NCBI RefSeq assembly: GCF_027887165.1
Contig: NC_077228.1
Span: forward strand, 107,768,043 to 107,832,042
Origin: Monodelphis domestica
Lineage: Eukaryota; Chordata; Mammalia; Didelphimorphia; Didelphidae
Length of the DNA stretch: 64,000 nt
Direction of reading: 5' to 3'
Every line of letters begins with the position of its first letter. The stretch's first letter is position 1. The translations under genes and the position numbers were made by a program. Positions 1 through 12,100 of this stretch are shown here, one piece after another. The notes under the pieces were generated by a model, which saw only the letters and a list, made by a program, of their open reading frames with translations, had not been told where the DNA came from and searched no databases.

Positions 1-29
1 CAGATCTTACCTGTGATTCTTGCAAGTTG

Positions 30-115
30 TATGACCCTGAGCAAGTCACTTAATCCCCATTGCTTAGCCTCTATTGCCCTTCTGCTGTTAAAGGGATTTT
101 CTTAATCTCTCCATT
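30..115 (+). repeat. tRNA-derived SINE, 3' part
   Basis: The block resembling 'gtatgaccctgagcaagtca' followed by an 'attgcttagcc' block is the right half of the commonest SINE in this window. The 5' half with the A and B boxes is absent. Confidence 0.6.
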
Positions 116-639
116 TGTCTCTTTAAGAGGCAAGAGTGAAGGATTTCTAAGTAGAGCAGAGCTGACAGGAGTCTATGGGGGCAGAGCTAAAGATTCTGTT
201 ACATAGGAGATCAAGATATATCAGTAAGGAATCAGTTGATAGTTGGACTTTTGCCTTTGGATCCCAAGAGAGCAGGAGGTCTGTCTGTCTTAGTCTTTGC
301 TACTAGCAGTTTACTACTGACAGTTGGAGGAGAAAACCTTGTTTAAGGAGGTAGTGGGTGGTGGCTGTTGATTTATTATGGTAGATAGGTAGTTAGTGAA
401 TCAATTTTAGGTAGAGTAGATTAAATAGGCCTGGTCTGGCCAGGAAAGAAGCACCTGTCCTTGAAGAGAGATTTTTTTTTTTTTTACAAATTTTAGATAA
501 TATTAGGGATTTAGGTATAGTCATAGGGTATTAGAATAGTAATCTCTCTTTCCTCCTTCCTGTTTTCTATCGGTACTTCTAAAATTAAACTGTTTTATCA
601 AACTGCTCTCCTCACGTTTGTCAAACTCCTACCATTTAA
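116..639. other. No gene seen
   Basis: AT-rich sequence without a convincing coding or RNA signal. It contains a T11 run near 473-484. Probably old, decayed repeat or unique intergenic DNA. Confidence 0.4.
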
Positions 640-830
640 CCTTTACTCTACCTTAGAACCAATACTTAGTAATGATTTTAAAATGGAAGGTGAGTGTTAA
701 AAAAAGTCATCTAGCTTTGAACATGTTCAGTGAAGGGGAACTCACTCTCTCACAAAGCAAACCGTTCCATGTTTGGACCTCTGTAATTTATCAAACAGTT
801 CTTCCTTTAATCAGCTGAATCAAGCAAACG
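640..830 (+). repeat. CR1/L3-type LINE relic
   Basis: Phrases such as 'ggggaactcactctctcaca' and the following 'ccgttccatgtttggac' resemble the 3' region of L3/CR1 LINEs. A better preserved relative lies at 40690-41480. The identification is from memory of the family only. Confidence 0.35.
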
Positions 831-1517
831 ATGTTTAATTAGAAGGAATTTTGCTTACTAGATTTTGAAAAACGCCACTATAACTCTCTCAAAACTCAAC
901 TCTGGAACCTTACAGTTGGAAGAATCAGAATAGCAAGTATTTAAACCCTTTAGAGAAGCAGCTTGATGCTTTAGTAAGTAAAGGACTGGTTGTGGAATAT
1001 GGGGTCTGGTATACAGTAGGTGCTAAATACATGCTTATTGTTTGTTTGGTTGGTTTGATATAATAAAGCCATAGTTGTAAAGATCTTCTTCAAGAGGAGT
1101 GGATAAGCTGCTTAACTGCCTACTTAACCTCCTCCCTGCTCTTTATTGAGGGGGGGGGCAGATGGGTTCACATCTCAGACTGGTACTAAGTACCAGCCTA
1201 AGCAGAGCCATCTTCTCTACAAAGTTGGGGCTGACTCACTCCCCCCCCACCCTTGGAGATAAGGAAAGTACTTGAATATTATGATTCAAGATAACTTCTA
1301 CCTCATGTGAGTGGTAAACAGGAGGGATAAGGTCAGAGGTAAAGGAAGTGATGATGGCATTATTCAGAAGAGAAAAAGTAAGTTTCCTACTAGAATAAGT
1401 CACAAAGCAGATAAAAGGCAGTTGATACAAATTCTTTTATCACCAGGATATTGTTCTCCGATTCTCTCCCCCCAAAGCCCAGCCCTCTTTCTTGAAACCC
1501 TTGTCCCCAGGTTGAAA

Positions 1518-1523
1518 TTTATT
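1518..1523 (-). promoter_or_regulatory. KISS1: Poly(A) signal directly after the KISS1 stop
   Basis: On the minus strand AATAAA follows the TGA stop with no gap, reading TGAAATAAA. A stop codon abutting the poly(A) hexamer leaves almost no room for a 3'UTR before cleavage and supports this being the 3' end of a real ancestral exon. Confidence 0.55.
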
Positions 1524-1802
1524 TCAAATGCCAGGACACCCATGATCTTGATCAGGCAGGCACCGGAGCCTTTTCCCTGTTTGGTGCTTTCCATGCCACA
1601 GGTCGAAGGAGTTCCAGTTGTAAGTTGACAGGTCCTTCTCCCGCTCCACCAGCAATGCTCCTTGGGGTGCTGTGATCAATCAGCTGGGCCACAAGGAGTC
1701 AGGGGACTCACCAGGGGGACAGAGAAGGGCTAGTCTCTGTGTGTGTCCTGACTTCTTGTAACACCATGGCCTCCCTTCCCAGGGAATCAGGTGGGCCAGG
1801 AG
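1524..1802 (-). pseudogene. KISS1: KISS1 (kisspeptin precursor) terminal exon, degenerate
   Basis: The minus strand encodes [17 protein letters not shown] (within 1661-1605), matching the human precursor segment LVQREKDLPNYNWNSF. The preceding APQG is also conserved. KISS1 makes kisspeptin, a C-terminally amidated neuropeptide that activates KISS1R on GnRH neurons. Here the decapeptide (1622-1593) is [10 protein letters not shown] instead of the usual YNWNSFGLR(F/Y), and the amidation/cleavage signal GKR has become GKH. The frame is open from 1679 to the stop at 1524-1526. A TGA at 1680-1682 stands where human has an Arg codon (a CGA to TGA change is plausible), and a TAA lies at 1803-1805. 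Between these two stops weak similarity persists, including a single Cys and a PPGES stretch against human PPPES. The upstream signal-peptide exon was not found; L1s fill the next 7 kb. The homology is strong; pseudogene status follows from the stops and the lost RF-amide. Confidence 0.85.
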
Positions 1803-1884
1803 TTATGAAAATATGAATCTGTAATTCTAGATTGGGCCAAAGACCAGAAGAGGTGCCAGGAGTCAACCTGGCTGTCCTAGAGCA

Positions 1885-2100
1885 GAAAAGCCAGATGAAG
1901 GTGCCTAATAAAATAGTGCCATCTTTGAAATGAGGGGGTTGGACAAAAAGGCCTCTCAGGTCCCTTCCGGTACTCTACCTATGATCTTAAGTTTATCAAG
2001 CTTTCTGGGTCTCAGTTTCCTGCTCTGCAAAATGAGGAGATTGGGCTGGATCACCTCAAACACCCACCCCCTTTTCGACTCTGACATTCCATCCAGTCCT
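1885..2100 (+). repeat. MIR-type SINE relic
   Basis: The core phrase 'tctcagtttcctgctctgca' followed by 'aaatgaggagattgggctgg' is the classic MIR block. Confidence 0.6.
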
Positions 2101-2148
2101 AAAATTATTAAATTTGAAATGAACATTTTAACTGAAGATGCCACAAAT

Positions 2149-2164
2149 ACACACACACACACAC
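2149..2164. repeat. (AC)n microsatellite
   Basis: Short run of AC dinucleotides with no coding context. Confidence 0.8.
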
Positions 2165-2330
2165 CATTTATCTACTCCTATTTTCTAATCTACTCCCTGT
2201 TGAAAGGAAAACTGAAGCTAGTTTTGGACTTTTTGCCACTCAGGTGGAACAGACAGCAGTTGGAATGTTAGAGAGAAGATATTGACAAGAATGGCGGTAG
2301 GGTGAGGGGAACTTGGAGAGTGACTGGTTT

Positions 2331-4833
2331 TTATTTTTCCCTTTTAAACAGTATTTTATTTGGTCATTTTCAAACATCATTAATTGGAAACAAAGATCAT
2401 TTTCTTTTTTCTCCCCCTCCCCCTCCCGCCACCCCTCCCATAGCCAACACATGATTCCTCTAGGTATCACGTGTCCTTGATCTGAACCCATTTCCATGTT
2501 GTTGGTATTTGCATTGGGGTGCTCATTTAAAGTCTCTCCTCAGTCATATCCCCTCAGCCCTTGTAGTCAAGCAGTTGTCTTTCCTCATTGTTTTTACTCC
2601 CACTGTTTTTCCTCTGCTTGTGGGTAGTGTTTTTTCTCCTAGATCCCTGCAGATTGTTCTGGGACATTGCATTGACACTAATGGAGAAATCCATGACGTT
2701 CGATTTACCACAGTGTATCAGTCTCTGTGTACAATGTTTTCCTGGTTCTGCTCCTTTCCCTCTGCATCACTTCCTGGAGGTTGTTCCATTCTCCATGGAA
2801 TTCCTCCATTTTATGATTCCTTTTAGCACAATAGTATTCCATCACCAACATATACCATAATTTGTTCATTCATTCCCCAATTGAAGGGCATCCCCTCATT
2901 TTCAAATTTTTTGCCACCACAAAGAGTGCGGCTATGAATATTCTTGTACAAGTCTTTTTCTTTATTATCTCTTTGGGGTACAAACCCAGCAGTGCTATGG
3001 CTGGATCAAAGGGCAGACAGTCTTTTATCACCCTTTGGGCATAGTTCCAAATTGCCCTCCAGAATGGTTGGATCAATTCACAACTCCACCAGCAATGCAT
3101 TAATGTCCCTACTTTGCCACATCCCCTCCAGCATTCATTACTTTTCTTTGCTGTCATGTTGAACAATCTGCTAGGTGTGAGGTGACACCTCAGAGTTGTT
3201 TTAATTTGCATCTCTCTGATTATAAGAGATCTAGAACACTTTTTCATGTGCTTATTAATAGTCTTGATTTTTTTAACTGAAAATTGCCTATTCATGTCCC
3301 TTGCCCATTTTTCAATTGGAGAATGGCTTCATTTTTTGTACAACTGGTTTAGCTCTTTATAGATTTGAGTAATTAAACCTTTGTCAGAGGTTTTTGTTAT
3401 GAATATTGTTTCCCAATTTGTTGCTTTCCTTCTAATTTTAGTTACATTGGTTTTGTTTGTACAAAAACTTTTTAATTTGATGTAGTCAAAATTATTTATT
3501 TTACATTTTGTGACTCTTTCTAAATGTTGCTTGGTTTTAAAATCTTTCCCTTCCCAAAGGTCTGACATATATACTATTTTGTGTTCACCTAATTTACTTA
3601 TGGTTTCCTTCTTTATGTTCAATTCATTCACCCATTCTGAGTTTATCTTGGTGTAGGGTGTGAAGTGTTGATCCAAACCTAATCTCTCCCACACTGTCTT
3701 CCAGTTTTCCCAGCAGTTTTTTTTTTGTCAAATAGTGGTTTTTTTTATCCCAGAAGCTGGGGTCTTTGGGTTTGTCATAGACTGTCTTGCTGAGGTCACT
3801 TACCCCAAGTCTATTCCACTGATCGTCCTTTCTGTCTCTTAGCCAGTACCAAATTGTTTTGATGACCGCTGCTTTGTAGTATAGTTTGAGATCTGGGACT
3901 GCAAGGCCACCTTCCTTTGGATTTTTTCCCATTATTTCCCTGGATATCCTTGATCCTTTGTTCTTCCAAATGAACTTTGTTATGTTTTTTTTTTTCTAAT
4001 TCAGTAAAATAGTTTTTTGGTAGTTCTATGGGTATGGCACTAAATAGATAGATAAGTTTGGGCATGTAGATAATTTTTATTATATTAGCTCATCCTACCC
4101 ATGAGCAGTTAATGTTTTCCCAATTGTTCAAGTCTAGGGTTAGTTGTGTGGAGAGTGTTTTGTAGTTGTGTTCATAGAGTTCCTGTGTTTGTCTTGGGAG
4201 ACAGATTCCTAAGTATTTTATGTCTAAGGTGATTTTGAATGGAATTTCTGTTTCTAATTCTTGGTGCTGAGATGTGTTGGAGATATATAGAAATGCTGAT
4301 GACTCATGTGCATTTATTTTGTATCCTGCTAGTTTGCTAAAGTTGTTGATTATTACCCATTAGCTTTTTTTGTTGATTCTCTTGGATTCTTTAAGTAGAC
4401 GATCATATCATCCGCAAAGATTGACCGCTTGGTCTCCTCTTTGCCAATTTTAATACCTTCAATTTCTTTTTCTTATCTAATTGCTACTGAAATTAGATGT
4501 TTCTAGTACAAGGTTACTGTGTTTCTAGTACAATGTTGTATAATAGAGGTGATAATGGGCATCCTTGTTTCACTCCTGATCTCATTGGAAATGCATCTAG
4601 TTTATCCCCATTACAGATGATGTTTGCTGATTGTTTTAGATATATACTGTTTATTATTTTTAGGAAAGACCCTTCTATTCCTGTGCTTTCTAGTGTTTTT
4701 AAAAGGAATGGGTGTTGTATTTTATCAAAGGCTTTTTTTTTTGCATCTATTGAGATAATCATGTGGTTTTTTTGTTGGATTGATTGGTCAATTGATATGG
4801 TCAATTATGTGGATGGTTTTCCTTCTAGTCAAT
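2331..4833 (-). mobile_element. L1 copy a, 5'-truncated, minus strand
   Basis: The 3'UTR (2331 to about 2700) shows a C-rich run on the plus strand. It is followed by the C-terminal half of ORF2 in broken frames: the zinc-knuckle region CWRGCGKVGTLMHCWWSC near 3135, the segment LPKNYFTELEK near 4030, and the reverse transcriptase segment [15 protein letters not shown] near 4700. Homology stops at about 4833, just beyond the RT region upstream of the FADD motif. Multiple frameshifts and stops show it is dead. Its 3'UTR belongs to the same family as the intact copy at 20.8-27.2 kb. Confidence 0.9.
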
Positions 4834-4895
4834 TTTGGTTTGTGCTGAGAACTCATTTTCACCAGCAACTGTAACTTTGCATTCAGTCCTTGCTG

Positions 4896-7131
4896 GATGG
4901 ATGCAAAAATAGCCTTTGACAAAATACAACACTCATTCCTCTTGAAAACATTAGAAAGTATAGGAGTAGAAGGTACATTCCTAAAAATAATAAACAGTAT
5001 ATATCTAAAACCATCAGCAAGCATCATCTGCAATATGGATAAATTAGAAAAATTCCCAATAAGATCAGGAGTGAAACAAAGATTCCCAATCTCACCTCTA
5101 TTACTTAACATTGCACTAGAAACACTAGCAGTAGCAATTAGGGAAGAACAAATTTGAAGGTATTAATATAGACAATGAGGAGACCAAGCTATCACTCTTT
5201 GCAGATCACATGATGGTCTAGTTATAGAATCCTCAAGAATCAACTAAAAAGCTAATGTAAATATTCAACAACTTTAGCAAAGTTGTAGGGTACAAAATAA
5301 ACCCACATAAGTCATCAGCATTTCTGTATATTTCCAACACATCTCAGCAGCAAGAATTAGAAAGATCTAAATAATTAGAAAACATTAATTGGTCATGGGT
5401 AGGACAAGCTAACATAATAAAAATGACAATCCTATCCAAATTAATTTACTTATTCAATGCCATACCTATCAAACTACCAAGAATCTTATTTTTACTGAAT
5501 TAGAAAAAAATTATAACAAAGTTCATTTGGAAGAACAAAAGATCAAGAATATCAAGGGAAACAATGAAAAAATATGAAGGATAGGGACCTAGCAGTACCC
5601 AGTCTTAAATTGTACTATAAAGTATTGGTCCTCAAAACAATATGGTATTTTCTAAGAGACAGAAGAGAGGATCAATGGAATAGATTTTAGGTAAATGTCC
5701 TCAGCAAGCTAGTGTAGGATAAACCCAAAGATCCCAGCTTAGGGGACAAAAACCCACTATTTAACAAAAACTTCAGGGAAAATTAGAAAACAGTACGGGA
5801 GAGATTAGGTCTAGATCAACATCTCACACCCTAAATTAAGATAAATTCAGAATGGGTAAATGACTTAAATATAAAGAAGGAAAGTATAAGTAAATTAGGT
5901 GAACATAAAACAGTATACCAGTCAGATATATGAGAAAAAAAAGAGAACTTAACACCAAGGTAGATATAGAGAATATCACAAAATGCAAAATGAATGATTT
6001 TGATTAGATTAAGTTAAAAAGGTTTTGTACAAACAAAACTAATGCAAACAAAATTAGAAGGGAAGCAACAAATTGGGAAAATATAACAAAAACCTCTGAT
6101 AAACATCTAATTTCTCAAATATATAAGGAACTAAATCAATTGTACCAAAAAATCAAACCTTTCCCCAAATGATAAATAGGCAAAGGACATGAATAGGCAG
6201 TTTTAAGAGAAAGAAATCAAAACTACCAATAAGCACATGGAAACGTGTTCTAAATCTCTTATAATTAGAGAAATGCAAGTCAAAACTACTCTGAGATACA
6301 ACCTAAGACCTAGCAGATTGGCTAATATGACAGCAAAAGAAAGTAATAAATGTTGGAGAGGATGTGGCAAAGTTGGGACACTAATGCATTGCTGGTGTGT
6401 TGTGGTTTGATCCAACAATTCTGGAAGACAATTTGAAAGTATGGCCAAAGGACTTTAAATGACTGCCTTCCCTTTGACCCAGCTATACCCCTTCTAGGTC
6501 TGTACCCCAAAGAGATAAGGAAAAATACTTGTACAAAAATTTCTAGAACCATGCTCTTTGTGATGACAAAAAATTAGAAAATGAGGGGATGACCTTTCGG
6601 GAATGACTGAACAAGTTCTAGTATATGTTGGTGATGGAATGCTATTGTGCTAAAAGGGAATCACATGGAAGAATCCATGTGAACTGGAATGACCTCCACG
6701 AATTGATGCAGAGTGAAAGGAACAGAACAAGGAGAACATTCTACACAGACACTGATAATCTGTGGCAGAATCAAACTTAATGGATTTCTCTACTAGCAGC
6801 AATGCAATGATCCAGGACACTTCTGTGGTACTTATGAGAAAGAACACTACCCAAATCCAGAAGAAGAACTGTGGGAGCATAAATACAGAAAAAAAGAAAT
6901 ATTTTCTTGTTCACTTTGGTCGATGGAGATATGATTGGGGATGTAGACTCTAAATGATCTCTCTAATGCCAATATTAATAATATGGCAATAGATCTTGAT
7001 CAGTGTTACATGTAAAACCCAGTTAAATTGCTCATTGGCTATGGGAGGGGATGGGAGGAGGGGAAGGAAAGAATACAAATCATGTAACCATGAAAAAATA
7101 TTCTAAACTAATTGATTAAAGAAATAAATTG
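4896..7131 (+). mobile_element. L1 copy b, 5'-truncated, plus strand
   Basis: It begins inside the RT domain ([15 protein letters not shown], 4912 onward) and runs to an A-rich 3' end at 7131. Only 4897-5157 keeps a readable frame; the rest has many stops. Its 3'UTR (about 6950-7130: 'gggaggggatgggaggaggg', then a region ending 'gaaataaattg') differs from that of copy a, so the two head-to-head copies come from different subfamilies and inserted separately. Confidence 0.88.
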
Positions 7132-7141
7132 AAAAAAAAAC

Positions 7142-7232
7142 CTAATATTGATTCTAAGAGAGAAGAGCAATAAAAGCTAGGCAATTAGGGTTAAATGAAT
7201 TGCCCAGGGTCACACAGCTAAGAAACTTAAAC
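7142..7232 (-). repeat. tRNA-derived SINE fragment, antisense
   Basis: The phrase 'attgcccagggtcacacagc' preceded by 'aaagctaggcaatt' is the reverse complement of the SINE right half. Confidence 0.6.
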
Positions 7233-7239
7233 ACTCCTT

Positions 7240-9190
7240 TTTTTAAACCAATTATTTATTTTTTAAATCTTACTTAATTAGTCAATTTAGAATATTTTTC
7301 CTTGATTACGAGAATCGTGTTCTTTCCCTCCCATCCCTCCACCCCCTCCCATAGTGTAAAGGATAATTTTAGTGTTGTGACCTAAACTATATTAATTATT
7401 TGGTCACCATGGATATCCCAAATAAAAAAAATACCCAAGTCATCTGGAAATTTATGGTGATTTTAATTAATATAGAGGAAAGAAATTAAGAAGAGAGAAG
7501 GAAAGGGTTTAGGATTTCTCCCATCTGGCTTGTGCCAGGGGGAAGATTAGAGGCTCTAGGAAGGTATGGTTTTGGAGAGTAAAGGAGGAGGAATCAGTCT
7601 GTACTCCAAGAGGGCTCAGACAAGATGCCTGAACCTTAATTAGCTCAAGGGCAAAATCACCGCCAAAACCCAGACAAATAGCTGCCACCACGCCAAGATG
7701 TCAGAATGCTTAGCACACTGCCAGCCAGAGCCACCTCTCCGGGGAAAGAGAGCGAAGAGAGGAAGTCATGTGCCCTATATAGACAGTTTTAAATCACTTT
7801 CCTGCATCTCATCTGTACCAATGTTAGCTTAGCTTATCTTTGGACAGCCTAGGGGTCTGTTAGCTGTTCCTGCACATGTCTGTTGAAGGTCATCTTCTTA
7901 GATACTTAATCCTTGAGTATGGGTTCAGACATTCCTGACCTTGTTAAACTAAGCAGGGTGGAGCAAGTAGAGTTCCTAAGACCTAATTCTGTTAGAGCAA
8001 GTATCTCCATTGTTACAAATCAGGAAATAGCTAAATCAAATCTTCTAAAGTATGGTCTGAGTAGGGTGGAGTAGTTTTAAAATTCACAATAGCCAATGTG
8101 CAATTCCACTGGGTTTTACATGTGTCCTTGATCAAAGCCTTTTTCCATATTATTGATGTTTGCACTAGGGTGATCATTTAGAGTTTACATCCCCAATCAT
8201 ATCCCCATCAACCCATGTGATCAAGTAGTTGTTTTATTCTGTTTCTATTCCCACAATTTTCCCTCTGAATGTGGATAGTGTTCTTTCTCATAAATCCCTC
8301 CAAATTGTTCTGGATAATTGCATTGCTACTAATAGAGAAGTCCATTACATTAAATTGTACTACAGTGTATAAAGTTCTCCTGGTTTTGCTCCTTTCACTC
8401 TGCATCAATTCCTGGAGGTCATTCCAGTTCACATAGAATTCCCCCAGTTCATTATTCCTTTAAGCACAATAGTATTCCATCACCAACATATATCACAGTT
8501 TGTTCAGTCATTCCCTAGTTGGAGGGTATCCCCTTATTTTCCAAATTTTTGCCACCACAAAGAGCTCAGCTATGAATATTCTTGTACAAGTCTTTTTCCT
8601 TATTCTCTCTTTGGGCTATAAACCCAGCAGTGCTATGGCTGGATCAAAGGGCAGACAATCTTTTAGCACCCTTTGGGCATAGTTCCAAATTGCCCTCCAG
8701 ATCAATTCACAACTCTACCAGTAATGATTTAATGTCCCAACTTTGCCACATCCCCTCCAGCATTCACCACTTTCCTTTGCTGTCATGTTAGCCTACCTTC
8801 TATGTGTGAGGTGGTATCTCAGAGTTGTTTTGGTTTTTATTTCTCTTATTATAAGAGATTTAGAACACTTTTATGTGCTTATTGGTAGTTTTTAGCTCTT
8901 TCTCTGAAAATTGCCTATTCATGTCCCTTGCCCATTTATCAATCGGGGAATAGCTTGATTTTTTATGCAATTGATTTATTGAGAAATTTGATCTTACTCA
9001 GAGGTTTTTGGTATAAAGATTTTTTTTCTCAATTTGTTGCTTCCCTGTTAATTTTGGTTGCATTGATTTTGTACAAAAAAACTTTTGTAAAAAACCTTTT
9101 TAATTTAATGTAATCAAAATCATTTATTTTATATTTTGTAATATTCTCTATTTATTTCTTGGTCTTAAAATTAATTCCTTTCCCATAGCA
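7240..9190 (-). mobile_element. L1 copy c, 5'-truncated, split by an LTR
   Basis: The 3'UTR (7240-7354) and the ORF2 C-terminal part (8093-9190) are one L1 interrupted by the LTR at 7355-8088. The join reads across cleanly as the usual L1 3'UTR. Homology ends at about 9190, downstream of the RT palm. ORF2 remnants are heavily broken. Confidence 0.85.
7355..8088 (-). mobile_element. Solo LTR, copy A (734 bp)
   Basis: The ends are TG (7355) and CA (8088). A 4-bp target duplication 'atag' occurs at 7351-7354 and 8089-8092, inside L1 copy c. Reading the minus strand, it starts TGTGAATTTTAAAACTACTC, has a TATATAG box near 7776, a cluster of CT-rich sequence, and an ATTAAA-type poly(A) signal near 7470. 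No internal retroviral genes are present, so it is a solo LTR left by recombination. It is related to copies at 19598 and 46790. The exact ERV class is unknown; a 4-bp duplication fits several classes. Confidence 0.82.
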
Positions 9191-10284
9191 GAAGACCCCG
9201 GATTCTGGGAGGAACTGTATTTCATAAAGTTGAAGTAACAGTAAGATTTTTCTTTACAAGTATAGTGGATAGCATAAGATGGATCATACCCCTTCTAAGG
9301 ATAAAGTCAGTAACAAAAGAAGGGCTAGTAGACTTACCAAAACCTGTATTGTTAGCTACCTTTTTCCATTTTCACTTTTTCTACCTCTTTGTAAATAAAG
9401 GTAGTAAAAGTCATTTTTGACTTAATTTATAATATTATTATTATATTAGATATAATATCAGAAAATAAAGATATTATGATATCTTTAAATTGGCAACCAC
9501 TTGAGAACTTTCATATTAGCATAAAAATCTAAAAATTAAACTCTTACAGATCTTTGCCTAGTTTTTTTAACACTTAAAATGCATAAGCCCTTTTAAACGA
9601 GGTATCTTACTTTTCCATGTGTAACTCTAGTGCTTTGCACAGTCTTTTTGGAACAGTAAGATCTTTTAATAAATATTTTTCATTCACCCACAGGATGAGA
9701 GGAGTAATGGAAAATAAACCTTTCAAGGTAATTTAGAACCAAATTTTGAATGACCTTGAATTCTAGACTGAATTATATGTATTTACTTCTATAAAGAGAT
9801 ACAAAAGATTCTGGGAAAAGGCATTCATATGCTCACACTTGTGCCTTAGGAAAATAATTTTCATCATTTCATAGGACACAAATTAGAGAGAATGGAAATT
9901 GTTAACATAGTATTTCAGGCAAGAAGAAATGAGAGATCGAATTAGGATGATAGCCAAAGAAGTCAAGAAAAGAAGATAGGTTCATGAGATAGGATACTGA
10001 GGTCATGACACATTGCTTGAATCCTCTGTTGGCAGAAGAATCTGGTCTGGATAGAACAGGGTTTTTCCTCTATTTAGCAACTTCAAAGCCCTTCTTCAGG
10101 ACACCTCACTCCTTTCATCTCCATTTAGGTATCCATCTACCTACTTTATCTACTCATGTCAGGTCCTGACCATCTGCTTATCCTTTTCCTATCTCTGCAC
10201 CATCTCCCAAGTTGCTCTGGAACACTGCCTGAAGCTTCAATAGAAAAAGATCCTCTCTAGGGGATCATAGGACCATAAGCATGT
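9191..10284. other. No gene seen
   Basis: AT-rich sequence with no exon-like conservation that I recognise. It lies between the KISS1 relic and REN and could hold decayed KISS1 upstream exons, but I found no signal-peptide-like match. Confidence 0.4.
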
Positions 10285-10465
10285 TACAGAAAAGTCCCCA
10301 GAGACCATATAATCCAGGACCCACATTTTACAGATAAGGAGACTGAAGTTCATCAGAGTTAAGTGGCTTGTCCACGGTCAACTAGGTAGCAAATGTCAGA
10401 GGTAAGATTTGAACTTGGGAACAATGATTAGAGCCAGGGTTCATTACACTGTACCATGTTTCCTC
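10285..10465 (-). repeat. MIR-type SINE, antisense
   Basis: 'cattttacagataaggagac' with a downstream 'gtaagatttgaacttggg' block is the MIR/MON1 core, about 180 bp. Confidence 0.65.
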
Positions 10466-10539
10466 TTTTTTCCTTCTTTTTCTCCTTTCTCTAGTCAATA
10501 TGGCATGATGGGTATTATAAAAGTCAGGGGTTGATGCCA

Positions 10540-10730
10540 GAAGGCCCATGATGAGGTAAGAATAGCATTTGATCTGCAGTCAGAGGACCTGGGTTTGCAT
10601 CTTAGTTCTCCTATTTACTAGTTGCTCTTTACTCCATTAGCCCTTCTGAGCCTCAGTTTCAACATCTGTAAAAGAAGAGGATTAGACTAGATGATGTCAA
10701 AGGTCCTACACTATGTATAGTCATGTTCCT
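10540..10730 (+). repeat. MIR-type SINE
   Basis: 'gcctcagtttcaacatctgt' followed by 'aaaagaagaggattagacta' marks the MIR core; 'gcagtcagaggacctgggtt' marks the left half. Confidence 0.7.
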
Positions 10731-10739
10731 TGTTCTGCT

Positions 10740-11474
10740 ATTTTCTTTCTGTGTGACCTTTGGAAAGTCAGTTATCTTTTCTGGGAATAAAAATACCTGC
10801 TATACCTATTTTCTCAGCTACATGCAGTACCAAATGAGATAATATGGGAAACAATCTACAAAATGATGTTTAAAGGGTACATTTTCTAAAATTTCATCCC
10901 TTTCTCCTCTTCAATGGTTTCTACCTCTAGCCCACCTTCATACTTCCCTTCCTTGATGAAGACCCTAATTTCTGGAGGTTACCCCCAACTGACTGGAAGA
11001 AATGGAGTGACATTCCTGATGCTAGCCCGGAGAGAAGTAAAACTCCCAGGATAGTCTTCCCCCCAGTCACTGCCACACACAAACAGAGTTAGGAAGTGTC
11101 TTGTTTAGTACTTATAATCCTTTTGCAGTCTGCATTAGTGGAATGGAAGCCCTCAGAGGGAAGGATCATTTCTTCAAAGAGTCCAATAAAACTTGTAAAT
11201 TAGAAATAAATTATTTCTGGATAATATTAAGGGAAATAATCCCAGGTCCTAGAAGCAGGGGCAGATGTGGAAGGAAAAGGGACAGGAAGGGGACCTGCTT
11301 CTTTGGAAATCTCTCTCCTTTGGGAAGAATAATTCTAGACTCTCTTGTCCAGTGATCTTGCTGGGTGACTCACAGAACTGAGAAATGGGATGCAAAAGCC
11401 TAGGAATCCAGAAATACCTGGGAAAACCCCTGGGAAAAAGAGAGAAGGTGAGTTAAAACATATAAACAGATGAT
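10740..11474. other. Decayed MIR tail and unrecognised sequence
   Basis: 10740-10850 resembles a degraded MIR. The remainder contains open frames up to 84 codons (11101-11355, plus) without family features; I do not regard them as genes. Confidence 0.4.
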
Positions 11475-11650
11475 TTAGGAGTGGAGGCACCCATAATATA
11501 ATGGAAAGAACATTGGTATGAGGGGTTTAGAGGAGCTAGGTTCAGCTCTGTTCCTTCCTATGTATAAAGTGACTGAATATCTCAGCTACCCTGTCCTCAC
11601 CTGTAAAAATGAGTGGGTACTTGCAACAATGATTCCACAGAACAGATAAT
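11475..11650 (+). repeat. MIR-type SINE relic
   Basis: 'ataatggaaagaacattggt' at the left and 'cctcacctgtaaaaatgagt' at the right fit a diverged MIR. Confidence 0.55.
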
Positions 11651-11779
11651 TAATCATCCTCAGTCCTCATGGCAGAAAGGGAGGGGACTACTGAGGCTAG
11701 ATGTCTGATAGATTGTCAGGACTAGTCACTGTATAGGATATCTGTACTTATCTTTGTTAAAAGGAAGAGTATAAATCTG

Positions 11780-11812
11780 GTGATGTGGTGGTGGTGGTGG
11801 TGATGGTGTTCA
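11780..11812. repeat. (GGT)n/(GTGAT)n short tandem repeat
   Basis: Run of GGT triplets flanked by GATG repeats. Confidence 0.7.
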
Positions 11813-11929
11813 TGTGGAATTGGATCCCTTTCTATTCAAAGAGGATGTGTAGTAGCTTGGGGATGGTTTCAGTCTACAATAGGAATTATAATTGGAAGGG
11901 TTTTTAGAGGGCATAGGATCAGTAGATCC

Positions 11930-12100
11930 AAATTTTAAGGTTCATTAAAGCTGGAGGATACCTTCAAAACCATTTAGTCCTCCTTTTATAGAAAAAGAGA
12001 ATTCGGTTTCCTGGTGTTAAATGATTTGCCCAAGGTCACTCAGATAATACGCAGCAGAGGGGAATTAGATACTAGGTTCTCTGACTAAACATAAGACTTT
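11930..12100 (-). repeat. MIR-type SINE, antisense
   Basis: 'tgatttgcccaaggtcactc' with 'ttatagaaaaagagaatt' upstream is the reversed MIR core. Confidence 0.55.

Noticed and set aside
11101..11460. Possible exon with a 'gtgagt' donor at about 11449
   Set aside because: No protein family match, and an isolated donor motif is common by chance.
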